Shown here in pieces: positions 21,791 to 32,599 of a stretch of DNA of 64,000 bases. The notes below the pieces were generated by a model, which saw only the letters and a list, made by a program, of their open reading frames with translations, had not been told where the DNA came from and made no database searches. Source of the stretch: Heloderma charlesbogerti (lineage: Eukaryota; Chordata; Lepidosauria; Squamata; Helodermatidae). Within the stretch, counting starts at the first letter, position 1. Each line of letters opens with the position of its first letter. The stretch spans positions 1,860,001 through 1,924,000 of the forward strand of contig JANEZZ010001905.1 of assembly GCA_026122225.1 (NCBI GenBank). The letters are read 5' to 3'. Both the position numbers and the translations under genes were made by a program.

Positions 21791-22862
21791 GCTAAAACTA
21801 AATGCCAGTTTCCAAACTTGGAAAGTGTCAAGTAAGAATCAGTGAGTGCCTTTGAGCATGCACAGAGCGCCTTCCTGTCTCCACCACCCATGACTGCACT
21901 CATGGCTTGGAAGGAAGGAACCCCGAGGACCTAGCCCCCAGCTTCTTCCCCACATGCTGGACAAACAGCTTTCCAGCTGCCAAGCTCAAGGGGCCTAGAA
22001 AAGCCCTCTCCTGGCCCCAGAAGGAGGCTGGAGGAGGCCCCTGGCTGGCTGCAGGGCACCCACGTTTACTTGGGAAGCTTCTGCAAACCAGGAGGGAGGA
22101 TGGATCAGACCAGTTGGGAGCCAAGGGGCATGGCAGGCCACATTCTCATTCCAAGTGGGAAGCTAGGCAGGAGCAGGATTTGATCTGCAGCAATTGGGAG
22201 GTGACCATGACAATTCGCTGCTCCCTTTGCACATTAAACTTTTGGGAAAGGCACAGGAGCAGTCCAGGCCTCATTTTCTATGGCTAGTCGGCCATCCTGA
22301 GCAAGAAGCAGTGAAGCTTCCCCTTCCCCTAAGCATAGGATTCACTTGCCTCCACGGCTGCCCAGCGCTCGCCTAGCCAACCTGCTCTCTAGGAAAGAAG
22401 CGTACACACCCTCAGATCCACACACAGACTCTCGGGGCGTAGTCACTGATGGGTATCAGCGTTGTCAAGACGAGTCCACAGCAGATACGAGGTGAAATGT
22501 GGGACACGCGCACTCCGACCCCACACGCATTGATTACGAGTGAAGCAACTTATCATACTGGCCACTTTTGCCGTTTATTCATTCATCATCACCACACCAT
22601 TCTGTCGTATGTGTATGCCCTGGGCAGTTCCAAAAAAAGAGGAAGAATTTAAAAAATTGAGACGTAAATGCAAACAAGCAACCTGCCCCCCATCTCTCCC
22701 TGGAAACCTGCGTATGCTTTCCTGCGCTGAGCGCTGCGGAGTTTGGGAAGGGGTCCTCTCTCTTGCATTGTCATATCCCAATTTATCCAGTAGATGGCAG
22801 CAGATGGCTGCCAGTCTATAGGCCATACTGGACCTGCACGAGAACAACGCAGTCTACACCAC
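21791..22862. other. no recognised feature
   Basis: Unique sequence; no exon or repeat I can support. Confidence 0.4.

Positions 22863-22922
<60 letters not shown>
22863..22922. repeat. (TTTC)n microsatellite
   Basis: About 15 perfect TTTC units, read directly. Confidence 0.98.
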
Positions 22923-23334
22923 AGCAGGGTCATATTAGCCATGCCCTAAACCCTTTCCCATTTAGATACACTGGACCACTGGGCTGCCGTTTCCTCTCAA
23001 TTGCTTTTGGAATGTTTTTTTGTTTTGTTTTGGTCTTCCCTGCTGCACCCAGCCACATCCAACAGAAACAGCTGTCCCTTCATCAGCATTTCGACCAGCC
23101 TTGCCCTGCCTGGACCCTCCCGATGTGCTCCAGCCAGTACTGTGGAAGGCTGATTTAGATCTTTCCAAAAGGAAACCTGTTGCCAGAAACTTGAAGGTTA
23201 TTGACAGGACCCTGGAAAGAAAATGCTGAGAGATGGACCGAGTTGTCAATGAAAAGAAAGCACAAACAATTTTGAGAGTAATTCAGGGTGGGCTATCAGG
23301 GACCTTCTGAGAGAAAGCCCATTGTACACAAGTT
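22923..23334. other. no recognised feature
   Basis: Unique sequence between a microsatellite and a hAT-like element. Confidence 0.4.
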
Positions 23335-24657
23335 TAGGGATGTACGAGAATTTTGTTTCAGCTTGCCCTGTTCACAACTCAGACCATGAGAACATGTCTG
23401 CTGAAAATGTTCACAAATCACTGAACATGTGCTCGCATTCAATTTGTGCAACTTTCCCCATTCAATTTGCGTGATTTTCCAAATTTGCACAAATTTCTAA
23501 AACAGTCCTACTTTAGTCTATGGGGGAAATTTGCGCAAATTTGGGGGGTTCCACAACTTTCACATTCAATCGCTGTTTGTTTTGTGCAGTTTTCTCATTC
23601 ATGCAAAATGAGCAGCAATCACAAATGTGAACGTAAATCAGGCACGAGACAAGTGGTGAGCCAATTAGGGGTGTACGAAACCCCGCTTACCTGGCTCCGC
23701 CGGGTTCCACAGGTGGGGGGAGGCAATCCCTCCAGAATCCTTGACGGGGGGGAGGCGATCCGTTCCTCCCCCCTGGAATCCTGCCTGGCCGGCTCTGCTC
23801 CGCGGCCAGGCCAACCCGCAGCAGGGCCTCCAGCCGCTGCCGGGCTGGTGCGGACGCAAATGGCGTCTTGAATTGGGGATGCCATTTGCGTCCCTATGGT
23901 AGCCCGTGATAGGCTACGTAAATATTTACATAGCCTATGATGGCTAAAGCAGGCTATGCCATTTGCATTCCCATTTTATCCGTGATAGGCTACGTAAATA
24001 TTTATGTAGCCTATGACGGCTAAAACGGGAACGCAAATGGCGTCCCCTACACCATTTGCGTTCCTGCTTTAGCCGTCATAGGCTACGTAAATATTTACGT
24101 AGCCTATCACGGGCTAAAGCAGGGACGCAAATGGTGTCCCCTATGCCATTTGCGTTCCCGTTTTATCTGTCATAGGCGTCCCCTACACCATTTGTGTTCC
24201 CGCTTTAGCCATAGGCTACGTAAATATTTACGTAGCCTATGACGGCTAAAGCGGGAATGCAAATGGCGTAGGGGACGCCATTTGCATCCCTGCTTTAGCT
24301 GTCATAGGCTACGTAAATATTTACGTAGCCTATCACAGGCTACCATAGTGACGCAAATGGCGTCCCCTGCTCAGGATGCCATTTGTGTCTGCAGCAGCCC
24401 GGCAGCAGCCGGAGCTGCCACCGCCGCTGCCACCGCTGGAGCTGAAGCCGCAGCTGCAGCCAGGTAGGCTCCGTTTCGTGGGGCTTTCGTGGGGTGGAGG
24501 GGCCGGGGGCTCCGTTCCGCGGCCGCCACGGATTCCGGGGGGCTGAATTCACTGGAATTCAGCCCCCTGGGATCCGTGGTGGAATTCTCTAACATCCCTA
24601 GAGCCAATGTTCAGAAAATTCTGGCCCTCTCGAATATCTTTCATTTGCCCATCCCTA
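23335..24657. mobile_element. hAT-like element rich in TTTGCAC, hosting a hairpin element
   Basis: Left end TAGGGATGTACGAGAAT and right end TTTGCCCATCCCTA. The flanks CACAAGTT (23327-23334) and TGCAAGCT (24658-24665) match at 5 of 8, all differences being transitions. The body (AATTTGCGTGATTTTCC, CACATTCAATCGCTG, AATGAGCAGCAATCAC) matches 2943-3367. A hairpin element occupies 23666-24600, leaving about 390 bp of host element. Non-coding. Confidence 0.6.
23666..24600 (-). mobile_element. TACGTA-hairpin element with five palindrome units, perfect 8-bp TSD
   Basis: 935-bp copy: B-type left end TAGGGGTGTACGAAACCCC, A-type right end GAATTCTCTAACATCCCTA. The flanks GAGCCAAT (23658-23665 and 24601-24608) are identical. 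It has five TACGTA palindromes near 23907-23942, 23980-24015, 24078-24107, 24211-24240 and 24304-24333; the last three are perfect 30-bp palindromes of the form ATAGGCTACGTAAAT plus its complement. CGCAAATGG-armed palindromes fill the gaps at irregular spacing (about 73-130 bp). An antisense CAGGTAAGC-like motif and a sense CAGGTAGG lie near the ends. Confidence 0.92.
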
Positions 24658-24734
24658 TGCAAGCTCCATCTTTACCAGTTAAAAACATCACAGAGGTAGC
24701 TGAGCCAGGAGAGTGAATGGCAGTTGGGGAGACC

Positions 24735-24815
24735 AGCCTTCCCCAACCTGGCGCCTTCCAGATGTGTGGTTGGACTGCAGCTCCCATAATCTCCAGTCAG
24801 CATGGCCAACTTCCC
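24735..24815. mobile_element. fold-back MITE fragment
   Basis: TTCCCCAACCTGGCGCCTTC followed by AGATGTGTGGTTGGACTGCA and CAGCATGGCCAAC: the left half of the MITE complete at 37334-37472. The right arm is missing. Confidence 0.55.
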
Positions 24816-27690
24816 TCACCCCAGTGAGTATGACTGATGCTAGATAAAGGCATGTTTTGACTCGGCATGAGTCAGCTTCATAAGTTCATAGCCATCAGAC
24901 AGCAGGTTGCTAGGCTGCTTTCTTGAATGAATTACTCTTGGCAATGAGAAAGCTTGCTAATAGCTCTCTGTTGCCATAAACCCCACTCGTCATCCAAATA
25001 TATGGCCTGATGTTGGAGAGGTGATGTCTTTGACGTGCATGGAGCATTGCTCTGATACAATTGATGGGTTCAGCAGGTCATCCCATAATCAAGATTGCAC
25101 TGTTTGTAAAGCTGCAGTCCCCAATACACTGATCTAGGGGTAAATCACATCTGAGCTAAGGTCTCCTCCTTACCTGTGAGGAGACATGCATTGGACTGCA
25201 CACACAAGAACTACCAGGTCATGGGAAGGAGACAAGGAGGGCAGGATATGAGCCAGTTCATTATGATCAAGTAGGGGAAGTGGTAAGCTGATCTCACCAC
25301 TTATGCCTTCCTTATTCTGCTTGATTTGCCAAAAGACCTTGTTCCCAATGCAAAGGCAGAAAGCCAGCATTTATATATAAAGGCTTGAAAGATGAGTGCA
25401 GGTTAAACAGGGTGAAATATGTTGGGCTGTGTGTGTGTGTGCGCGCACGTGTGCAAGCATGTGTAATAAACAAAAACATGTGACTCCTGCCACCGTGTTG
25501 CAGCGTGGAGTACTCCTCATTCTCTCCCTGGTTTTCTGTCCTCCCAAAAGTCATTGGGCTGCTTTTGTGTATGTGTGTGTGTGGGGGGGGAGTGCCCCCT
25601 TCACCCCCCCCAAAGTGTTTTGGTACTTCTGCAAACCTTGTGGTTTCCTCAGGCCTGCTAACACTTTTCTCTCTTGCACTTCCTTCTTCATGGATTATTT
25701 GTATTTTTTCCCTTTCCTATTCCTAGATTAGTTATGATATTATTTAACTCTCTCTTTTTCTTCTCAGCTTCTGCAATGTTTTTTGCCTTTTCATCCGATT
25801 TCCCTCACCTTTTGTTTCATGTTCCATGTTCTTTAGATTGTGAGTCTGCAATCAGGGACTGAAAAGTGCACGTTAGCTGCCTTATATAAATAATGCATGG
25901 GGCCCTGCAACAGAGTATTGCAGTAGGGTGCCATTCAGGATTCCAGCCCCACTCCTCTATTCCCCTTCTCCCCAGTTTTCCTCTTCTGAAAACAGCCAGC
26001 CATAATCCTCACTGGGTTGTTTGAGGGTTTGCCTCTCCATTCGGATTGAATCCCCCGATTTTTGTCTCTTTTGCAGGGGCCTTAGCATGGACACGCTTAT
26101 GCACAATCCAGCTGCATTACATTCTTTAATTTCTCCAACCCTGAGGACATTTTAAGCAAAGTTTTCCTGTATGAACCAGGAAATGACTTATCCAGACAAT
26201 ATGTTCTTTCTATACTTATTGACGGGTATCTGCCCTCCAGTTCCTGCCCCTCATACTGTTTCCTCCTCCTACCTGGTTGTCAGTTCACCCCCTCCCCACG
26301 CCCCTCTCACTCAACATTCTGTACCATTGAGTTATCACGAGGCTGATTGGGGGAGGGGGGTTTGCCCCCTTAGGGCTTTTTTCCCCTGCATATTGTTGGG
26401 TATTTTGTAAACCTGGGTATTTGCAGACCGGGCCTGGTGGTACCTCTCTCTTGTGTGTGGGTGGTGTGGTTTTAGCACGAACAGGGGAAGGATCAAATCC
26501 CCTGTATATGTGGATGATACGTGCGATGCTGTTCCACGGACCTGGGGCCAGTCTGAGAAAGTCAGGATGAACTGAAGCCAACCTGTTCTTGTGCAGTGGC
26601 AGAACACGGGGCAAGCCACCTGAGGAAGGTCCTTGGAGGCGGGGGCATAGGAGAAGAGGGGACCAGGACGAGACTCAAAGGTTCCTTGAACTGAGCCAAA
26701 AGGTTAAGCGGGAGATATCCCTCCCCCTGCTGAGCTTGCCCCTGACAGCAGAAGCGAGCCCAGTGAATTCAGTGGCGACTGTAGCAGCGGAGCACCACCC
26801 GTCAGAGCCCTCAGCACAAGCCCCAAATGCACGAGGACGCTGGACCCCAGCCAGCCTCTATGCTCATGTGTTTGGTTTGGCAGGGATCCTAGATGTTTTA
26901 GCTGATTGCTTTGCAGAGAGCACCATTCTTAAATAATAGTATTGTCCCCCACCTCAAATCTCCGAGTGACACTTCAGAAAATAAAAAAGAACAGGAAACA
27001 AAAGCTGGCGTTTGCAACTGCCGCTGCCTTGTTCTTCAAGATGCTTCTTCCCAGCATCCGCTGTCAAGAGGACACGCAAATACACTTCCCTCCAGTAATG
27101 ACAGACACATCAGGAGTGGCTGGATGGAGTGGCCTGGGGCACCCTGAACGGTCTGCCTTACCGCTGTGCAGGAGACAGAGTGTCCCCTTTTGAACAAATT
27201 GCAGGGGAGGGGAAGGCGGAGGGCCACTGCGCAAGCCCCTTGCCCAGGCCCGATGAGCAGTTTCCGGCTCTGAGCTAGAGCGTTTGTTTGCAACCGCACA
27301 GGGAAGTGCTTTGTCCACATTAAACAAAGGCAGGATTTCATTTCACAGGTTGTTTTTCATTATGGATGCTCGTCTTAATGCTCTGGCTGCTACAGTCTGC
27401 GAGGGAGGCCTTTCAAGAGCTGGAACCCACAAGAGAGAGCTGTCCAGCACAACCTTCCAATTTCCTGAGCCATTTTTGCTCAAGCCCATCGGTAATAATT
27501 GTCTGTTACAACCGCAGCAAACCTAACCATAAATCTGAAAGAAAGACAGGGAGAGAAAAGGGGGGGGGGAGTGTGTGTATGTCGGGAGTGAGGTGGGGAC
27601 TTCTTCAAAGATCACAATTCGTTTTTAGGAATAGTTCTTTCTTCATTGCTTAAAAACAAGCATGAAGCATCACTGATCAGCAGCTGCAAC
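24816..27690. other. long stretch without recognised genes or repeats
   Basis: Nearly 3 kb of unique-looking DNA. It contains a (TG)n run with GCGC at 25427-25462 and a TG/G-rich run at 25568-25590. Frames up to about 115 codons occur on both strands with no known motif. It could hold host non-coding or exon sequence I cannot recognise. Confidence 0.4.
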
Positions 27691-27699
27691 TTATTTCTT

Positions 27700-28110
27700 G
27701 CTTCTCCAGACAGCAGTGGAAAAACTGGTGACAGATGAGTGTGCCATTTCTGGAAAAATTAGTGCTTCCTTTGAAAAATTACGACAATTTCAAAGCATGC
27801 CCCAGGGGAACAAGCATATGAAGGAAATGAAGCAAGCACTACATGGAAGAGATGCAGGTAGAAATTAGATATAGTGGAGAGATAACAACTCTGCTGTGAA
27901 GCAGGGAGGCCTTTTCCTACTCACCTGTGACTTGTCTGCCTTAATCAGCGTCACCACTGACACCACGGAGGTGACATTTCCTACCTGCTAATGGAACTGC
28001 AACAGGTATCCAGCAGGTACTGGTGACATTTACGCAGCACACCTAGAGACCTGCAAAGGCTTTGATGGTGAGTTTGCATCTGCTGCTCGGTGCATTCAAG
28101 AGATACCAGA
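27700..28110 (+). repeat. unnamed interspersed repeat R3, copy 1
   Basis: Aligns collinearly with 34780-35149: CAGGGGAACAAGCATATGAA, GTGAAGCAGGGAGGC, CTACTCACCTG, TGTCTGCCTTAATCAG, ACATTTCCTACCTGCT and TAGAGACCTGCAAAGG. No conserved frame or terminal repeat established. Boundaries approximate. Confidence 0.55.
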
Positions 28111-28152
28111 TGTAGCTCCTTCGACAGTGCTCGAGTCCCATTGCCTCTACGG

Positions 28153-28531
28153 TAGGGGGTGCAAGCCCATGGGCCAAACCTGGCTAGCCCGGGGCCCCAA
28201 TCCGGCCCTTAGGGTTCCCCAGACGGCCATGCTTCCTTCCCCTGGCAACGCCCCCTTTCCCTGACTTCTAACTGTTGGGTTATGTCCCCACTTTTGCAAA
28301 GTCCCCGCCCTGCCCTTCTAAAAAGTTGAAATGCCTCTCCCGAAACTTAGCTACTGGCAGTGAGAGCTTCAAGCTAAAATAGGCTGGGATTTCGTGCTAC
28401 TGGGCCCCTCCCCATTTGCCTTTTTCACCACCCCTTTTGCTTTTGGTCCCACCCGCCACTGGAATATGGCCGGTGAGAATGTCTCTGAAATGGAATTCTG
28501 CCCATGGGCTGAAAAGGATTCAGCACCCCTG
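28153..28531. mobile_element. hAT-like MITE, CAGGGGTG family, copy M1
   Basis: Left end TAGGGGGTGCAAGCCC; right end TTCAGCACCCCTG, the complement of CAGGGGTGCTGAA. The body has ATGGGCCAAACCTGGC, GGGTTCCCCAGACGGCC and ACTGGAATATGGCCGG, shared with copies at 28724, 29835 and 32138. Target duplication not clear. The sequence GCCTCTA just precedes it, as in two other copies. Confidence 0.6.
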
Positions 28532-28559
28532 TCGTGTGGACGCTAAACCTTGGCGCTGA

Positions 28560-28723
28560 ACACGGCAACTCCCGTATCTTTATGGGACTGTGGCTAGCAG
28601 ATGGTAGCATCCTGCCCTTCTCCTTGCATTCTCATGAAACAATGAGGCTTGGAAGTGTGTGCAAGAACAATCCCCACGGCTCTTGGTCCCAAGTTTCTTC
28701 TTTTGCTCCAACAGCCTCTAGAG
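28560..28723 (+). repeat. unnamed repeat R4, copy 1 (flank of MITE M2)
   Basis: Matches 31975-32137 closely: GGGACTGTGGCTAGCAGA, CATCCTGCCCTTCTCCTTGC, CAATGAGGCTTGGAAGTGTG and CAGCCTCTAG. In both places a CAGGGGTG MITE begins directly after it. Confidence 0.65.
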
Positions 28724-29454
28724 TAGGGGTGTGGAATCGCAGGCCTGTGGGCCAAATCTGGCCCGCTTGGGGCCCCAGTGCAGCCCTCCAGCATTCCCCA
28801 GATAGCCCTGCCCCCTTCCCTTGGCCCCGCCTCTTACCAGAATTGCTAGTCGCTTGGTGGTTTCTTGGCTGTTGCTCAGATTTGTTCCCCATGCAAAAAG
28901 GCTGAAATGCCACTTAGTTGCTGGCACTAAGACCTTTAGGCTAAAACATGCTGGCATTTTGCCTTTGTTCCCATCCGCTTTTGCCTTCGGTCCTGCCCGC
29001 TACTAGAGTGCAGCCCATGAAAGTGTTGCTGTTTTGCTCTTTTTATAGAAACGCCCATGAAGAGCTAATTGCCCCTTTATTACTGCCCTATCCAGAGTGT
29101 CCAGCTGATTATTATTTGAACGTTCTTCTTGCAGGCTGCAATGGGTGGGTTACAGCAAAAATTGCAATTTTTTTAGTAATTGCTATTAAAGCGAGGGCAG
29201 CAAAGGCATCCTGAGTTTTAAATGGCATAATGCTAGTTTTAATTGTTTTTTAACGTTTTTATCTGTTTGGTAAATTTTTGGTAGATTTTTATGGATGCTG
29301 GACAGTATTACTGTTTGTTTTATGTTTGACTATGTATACCTGTATAGTTATCGTTAGAAATTGCAATGGCCATTGAGTTGGTACAAATCAAATTTGATTT
29401 GATTTCTCCAAAACTGAATTCCACCCTTAGGATGACAGATGCTCAGCACCCCTG
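28724..29454. mobile_element. hAT-like MITE, CAGGGGTG family, copy M2
   Basis: Begins TAGGGGTGTGGAATCGC, has CTGTGGGCCAAATCTGGC and GCATTCCCCAGATAGCC, and ends GCTCAGCACCCCTG. The flanks CTCTAGAG and CGCTATGG agree at 5 of 8. About 370 bp of AT-rich sequence (near 29025-29395) separates the family-specific left and right parts and may be a later insertion. Confidence 0.5.
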
Positions 29455-29834
29455 CGCTATGGATGTTAACTCCGTGGTGCTAAACATGTCACCATTGGTG
29501 TCCCCCCCGCTTTTTTTTTCTTTACAAGTCACAGCAGCAAGGGCAGTGGTGACCCCAGTCAGGATAGAGGCAAAGGAGGAGAGGGGCTAACAATTTCTCC
29601 CAAGGTGTTTTCCTGCTGAAAATCCCTCCGTCCCACACTGCCATTGCCTGCCATAACAAAGACTTTTCTTTTGCCTATGGGACTGAAAGTTTTTTAGATG
29701 TTTTCTGCTGCAATGCCTCCCCCTTTTATTGTATTGTTTTTATTGCTATCTAAAGCAATAAATCTATGAATCTATGATTCTATAAAGTTCAATTCACTTT
29801 CATGGGCAGGACAAACCGTCACAGAGCTGTAGCA
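29455..29834. other. no recognised gene; possible CR1 tail scrap
   Basis: AATAAATCTATGAATCTATGATTCTATA at 29756-29784 resembles the CR1 terminal repeat, but no CR1 body precedes it. Otherwise unassigned. Confidence 0.3.
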
Positions 29835-29999
29835 CAGGGGTGGGGAGCTTCAGGCCTGGGCTCGTATCCAGTCCTCCTGGGGTCCCAAACCGACCTGCCT
29901 CAGGATTTCCAGATGGCCCCTCCCACTACCCCCCCCCCAGACACCAGTCATTTGCTGGCTTCCTGGCTTTCATGCATCCCCCCCGCCCCAGGTTGAAAC

Positions 30000-31104
30000 T
30001 AAAGCTGTGCGCAAAGGGCCTCTCAAAATGCTCCAGCCTATTTGTGGCAGAGAAACTGGGGGACAAGCTCATTGACTTTCTCCTAAGGGAGGAGAAATTC
30101 TCCAACGGTTTCTCACGGATAGGGCTCACTATTGGCAGGGTTGTAGCACAGCTTCTTTCTCTTGCCTGAGGGTTTTTGGTTCATTGCACTGCTCCAGCAA
30201 GCGGCAGCAGCATCAACTGTGCTGAGGCGTCCACTTTTCTGAGACACAACTTTGAATTTCTTTTGGTGGTATCTTTGAGCTTCCCTAATCACTGCGAGGT
30301 GGCCGAGGGGCTGTGTGTGTTTTCTCTCTGTGCGTCACACACCTTCCCGTTGCTCTGCAGCCTCCCAGGCCACCTGCACTTCCTGGACTGAGAAAGCCCC
30401 ACGGCAGGCGTTGCCTCCCGAGGTCTTCCTCACGATGGCTTTAACTGAAGTGCTGCAAGCCGAGGAGGCTGCAGGCTGCCACACAGATTATCGTACAATG
30501 ACAGGCAGGACACTCATGCACACTCCTCAGCCACCTCATGAGTAAGGTAAGCACAAGAACCCTTCTCCGTGAGCCCCTGCCAAAGGAAGTGAGGCGGGTG
30601 GCTACTAGGAGGAGGGCTTTTTCTGCTGTGGCACCCCGGCTCTGGAATGAGCTCCCTAGTGAGGTTCGCTGGCACCTACATTGTATTCCTTTCGGCACCA
30701 GGTGAAGACCTTTTTATTTTCCCAGGCATTTTAGCATTTTAGCTTTCTAAATTTTTAGCTTTGCTGTTTTAAATCTGTATTTTAAACTCCTGCACTGCTG
30801 CTAGGTTTTATTGTGGTTGTATTGTTATATTGTGGTTTTAATGTTCTATATATTTTAAATTGTTTTATTGTGTGTTGTTTGGTTTTAATTTTTGTGAACT
30901 GCCCAGAGAGCTTCGGCTATTGGGCGGTATAGAAATGAAATAAATAAAATAAAAAAATAAAAAAAAATAAAAATGAGAACTTCCCCCAAAATTTCTCCTC
31001 CTCTGAGTTTCTTTTCAAAAGCAATCTCTTTTGCTTTTGGAAGATCAGATTGAACGAGAATGGTCGGGAAACAATGTGGGAGGAATGTGTGGCACACAGC
31101 TCTA
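30000..31104. mobile_element. hAT-like element, AGCTGTG-ended family, copy A
   Basis: Left end TAAAGCTGTGCGCAAAGGG and right end GTGGCACACAGCTCTA are inverted repeats. The flanks GTTGAAAC (29992-29999) and GTTGAAGT (31105-31112) agree at 6 of 8. The body matches 37732-38525 over most of its length: GGCCTCTCAAAATGCTCC, CTATTGGCAGGGTTG, GCTCTGCAGCCTCCCAGGC and GGTAAGCACAAGAA. An L2 tail at 30549-30972 is inserted in it. Neither copy preserves a shared long frame. Confidence 0.65.
30549..30972 (+). mobile_element. L2 LINE 3' tail
   Basis: GGAGGGCTTTTTCTGCTGTG, TCTGGAATGAGCTCCC, CACCAGGTGAAGACCTTTTT, then CTTCGGCTATTGGGCGGTAT and an AAATAAAAT tail. Inserted in copy A of the AGCTGTG family; copy B reads through this point. 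Confidence 0.8.
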
Positions 31105-31264
31105 GTTGAAGTGCTGAGTTGCTGGAAGTAACAGCTTTAAGCTAAGATCCTGGCCTGGCCCCGCCCCTTTTGCCTTTGGTCCCGCCCAGCCCTGGAAGGC
31201 GGCCCCTGAGAGCTTCTCCCAAATGGAACCTGCCCTTGGGTTGACAGGGCTTCGACGCCCTTCT

Positions 31265-31640
31265 GTAGACCAGTACTGTGCCTCCCCTTAATCTTCGCTT
31301 CTCCAGGCTAAGCACACCCAGCTCTTTCAACCCCTCCCCATAGGACCGGGTTTCCATCCTAGTCATGCTCCAGTTGTCAGTGTCCTTCCTCAAATGTGGC
31401 ACAGTACACCTGATGTGGCCTGACGTGCAAAGTGGCGTGGATCTCTTTCCTCCCGTGATCTGGGCACTGTGCTGCTGTTAAGGCAGCCTATGATTGCATC
31501 TGCTTTTTTAGCTGCCGTATGGCCCTCCTGGCTCACGGTCAGCTTGGTCAGCCAAAATGCCCAGGTCCTTTTCACATGTACTGCTGCCAAGCCAGGCCTT
31601 GCCCCAGCAGTGGCAAACACCTTTGCTGCTTTGACTGCTG
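31265..31640 (-). mobile_element. CR1 LINE fragment, antisense
   Basis: The reversed CR1 C-terminal and 3' region: TAATCTTCGCTTCTCCAGGC, GCACACCCAGCTCTTTCAAC, AATGTGGCACAGTACACC and CCCAGGTCCTTTTCACATG. Parallel sequence is in the long CR1 at 40430-40800. Frames are broken. Right boundary approximate. Confidence 0.7.
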
Positions 31641-31974
31641 TTCCCAATGCAAGACTTTGCTTTCTGTGTTGCTGCCAAGGTTACACTGACATCTGCTGGC
31701 TGTTCCCATTATTTCACCATCGGAGAAAGGGCCCACCTTTGAATGTCCCAGTTCCCAACTTATTTGGAAAAGTTGAGCAAAAGGGGGACTTCCTCGTCAT
31801 ATGCCTCCCAGGACCGAGTAATACATGTGGGATTTCCACATGATAGCTGGAACGATGATACCCAAGCACTCAGAGGGCTGCTCTCTATTCAGAAGCAGGT
31901 GGAAGTGGGGGAGACTCAGGAGTCACAGGGGGAGCTGGTCAGAGGCAGGTGGACTTCAGTGACAGCTGAGCTAG
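31641..31974. other. no recognised feature
   Basis: Spacer between a CR1 fragment and repeat R4; nothing identified. Confidence 0.35.
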
Positions 31975-32137
31975 CAGGAGAGCGCTCTGCCTGTTTATGG
32001 GGCTGTGGCTAGCCGAGAGTGGCATCCTGCCCTTCTCCTTGCATCCTCGTGAAGCAATGAGGCTTGGGAGTGTGTGCGAGAACCATCTCCATGGCTGCTC
32101 CTGCCCGTGTCTGCTTTTGCTCTGATGGCCTCTAGCG
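31975..32137 (+). repeat. unnamed repeat R4, copy 2 (flank of MITE M4)
   Basis: Near copy of 28560-28723 (GGGGCTGTGGCTAGCCGAGA, CTGCCCTTCTCCTTGC, AATGAGGCTTGGGAGTGTG), again ending in GCCTCTAG against the MITE. Confidence 0.65.
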
Positions 32138-32573
32138 CAGGGCTGTTGAACCTCAGGCCTGTGGGCCAAATCTGGCCTGCCAGGGGTTTCAATCCAGCCT
32201 TCCAGCATTCCCCAGATAACCCCGCCCCTTCCCTTGGCCCCACCCCTTCCCCTAATTGCTGGTCAAATCTGGCCCTCCCTGGGTCCCAGTCAGGCCCTCC
32301 TGGGTTTCCCCAGATGGCCACTCCCCTTCACCTGGCCCCACCCCCTTTCCCCCAGCCACCAGTCACTGGGCAGTTTCCTGGCTTTTGCACAAGTTTTTTC
32401 CCCATGCAAAAAAAGAGGTTGAAATGCCTCTCTGAAGGTCTGCTTCCTGGCCATAAGAACTTCGGGCCCTGCCCCCTTTTGCCTTTGGCCACGCCCACCA
32501 CTGGAATGCGGCCCCTGAGAGCTTCTGCAAAATGGAGTTCAGCCCTCCGACTGGAAGAGATGCAACATGCCTG
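32138..32573. mobile_element. hAT-like MITE, CAGGGGTG family, copy M4
   Basis: Begins CAGGGCTGTTGAACCTCAGG and ends near GATGCAACATGCCTG. It contains an internal tandem duplication: CAAATCTGGCC with CCCAGAT occurs at about 32168-32215 and again at 32264-32316. The flanks CTCTAGCG and ATCCAGAG agree at 5 of 8. Confidence 0.5.
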
Positions 32574-32599
32574 ATCCAGAGCCTTTTGGCGGGGTGGGT

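Larger units (their letters stand above)
29835..31262. mobile_element. hAT-like MITE, CAGGGGTG family, copy M3, hosting another element
   Basis: Left part (29835-29999) begins CAGGGGTGGGGAGCTTCAGG; right part (31105-31262) has GTCCCGCCCAGCCCTGGAAG and GCGGCCCCTGAGAGCTTCT, as at the right of M4. The flanks CTGTAGCA (29827-29834) and CTGTAGAC (31263-31270) agree at 6 of 8. The element at 30000-31104 splits it at the point where M4 reads straight through. Confidence 0.55.

Noticed and set aside
20896..21835. Overlapping frames of 130-196 codons, possible exon
   Set aside because: They cross into a GC-rich MITE, occur on both strands and show no known domain.
23900..24340. Regularly repeated palindromes resembling a CRISPR array
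   Set aside because: Repeats are 30-bp palindromes at uneven spacing, the intervening sequences are repeats of each other rather than unique spacers, and the context is a vertebrate genome with a flanking 8-bp target duplication.
29756..29784. CR1 insertion judged from the CTATGAATCTATGATTCTATA run
   Set aside because: Only the simple tail motif is present, with no CR1 body; recorded as a possible scrap only.
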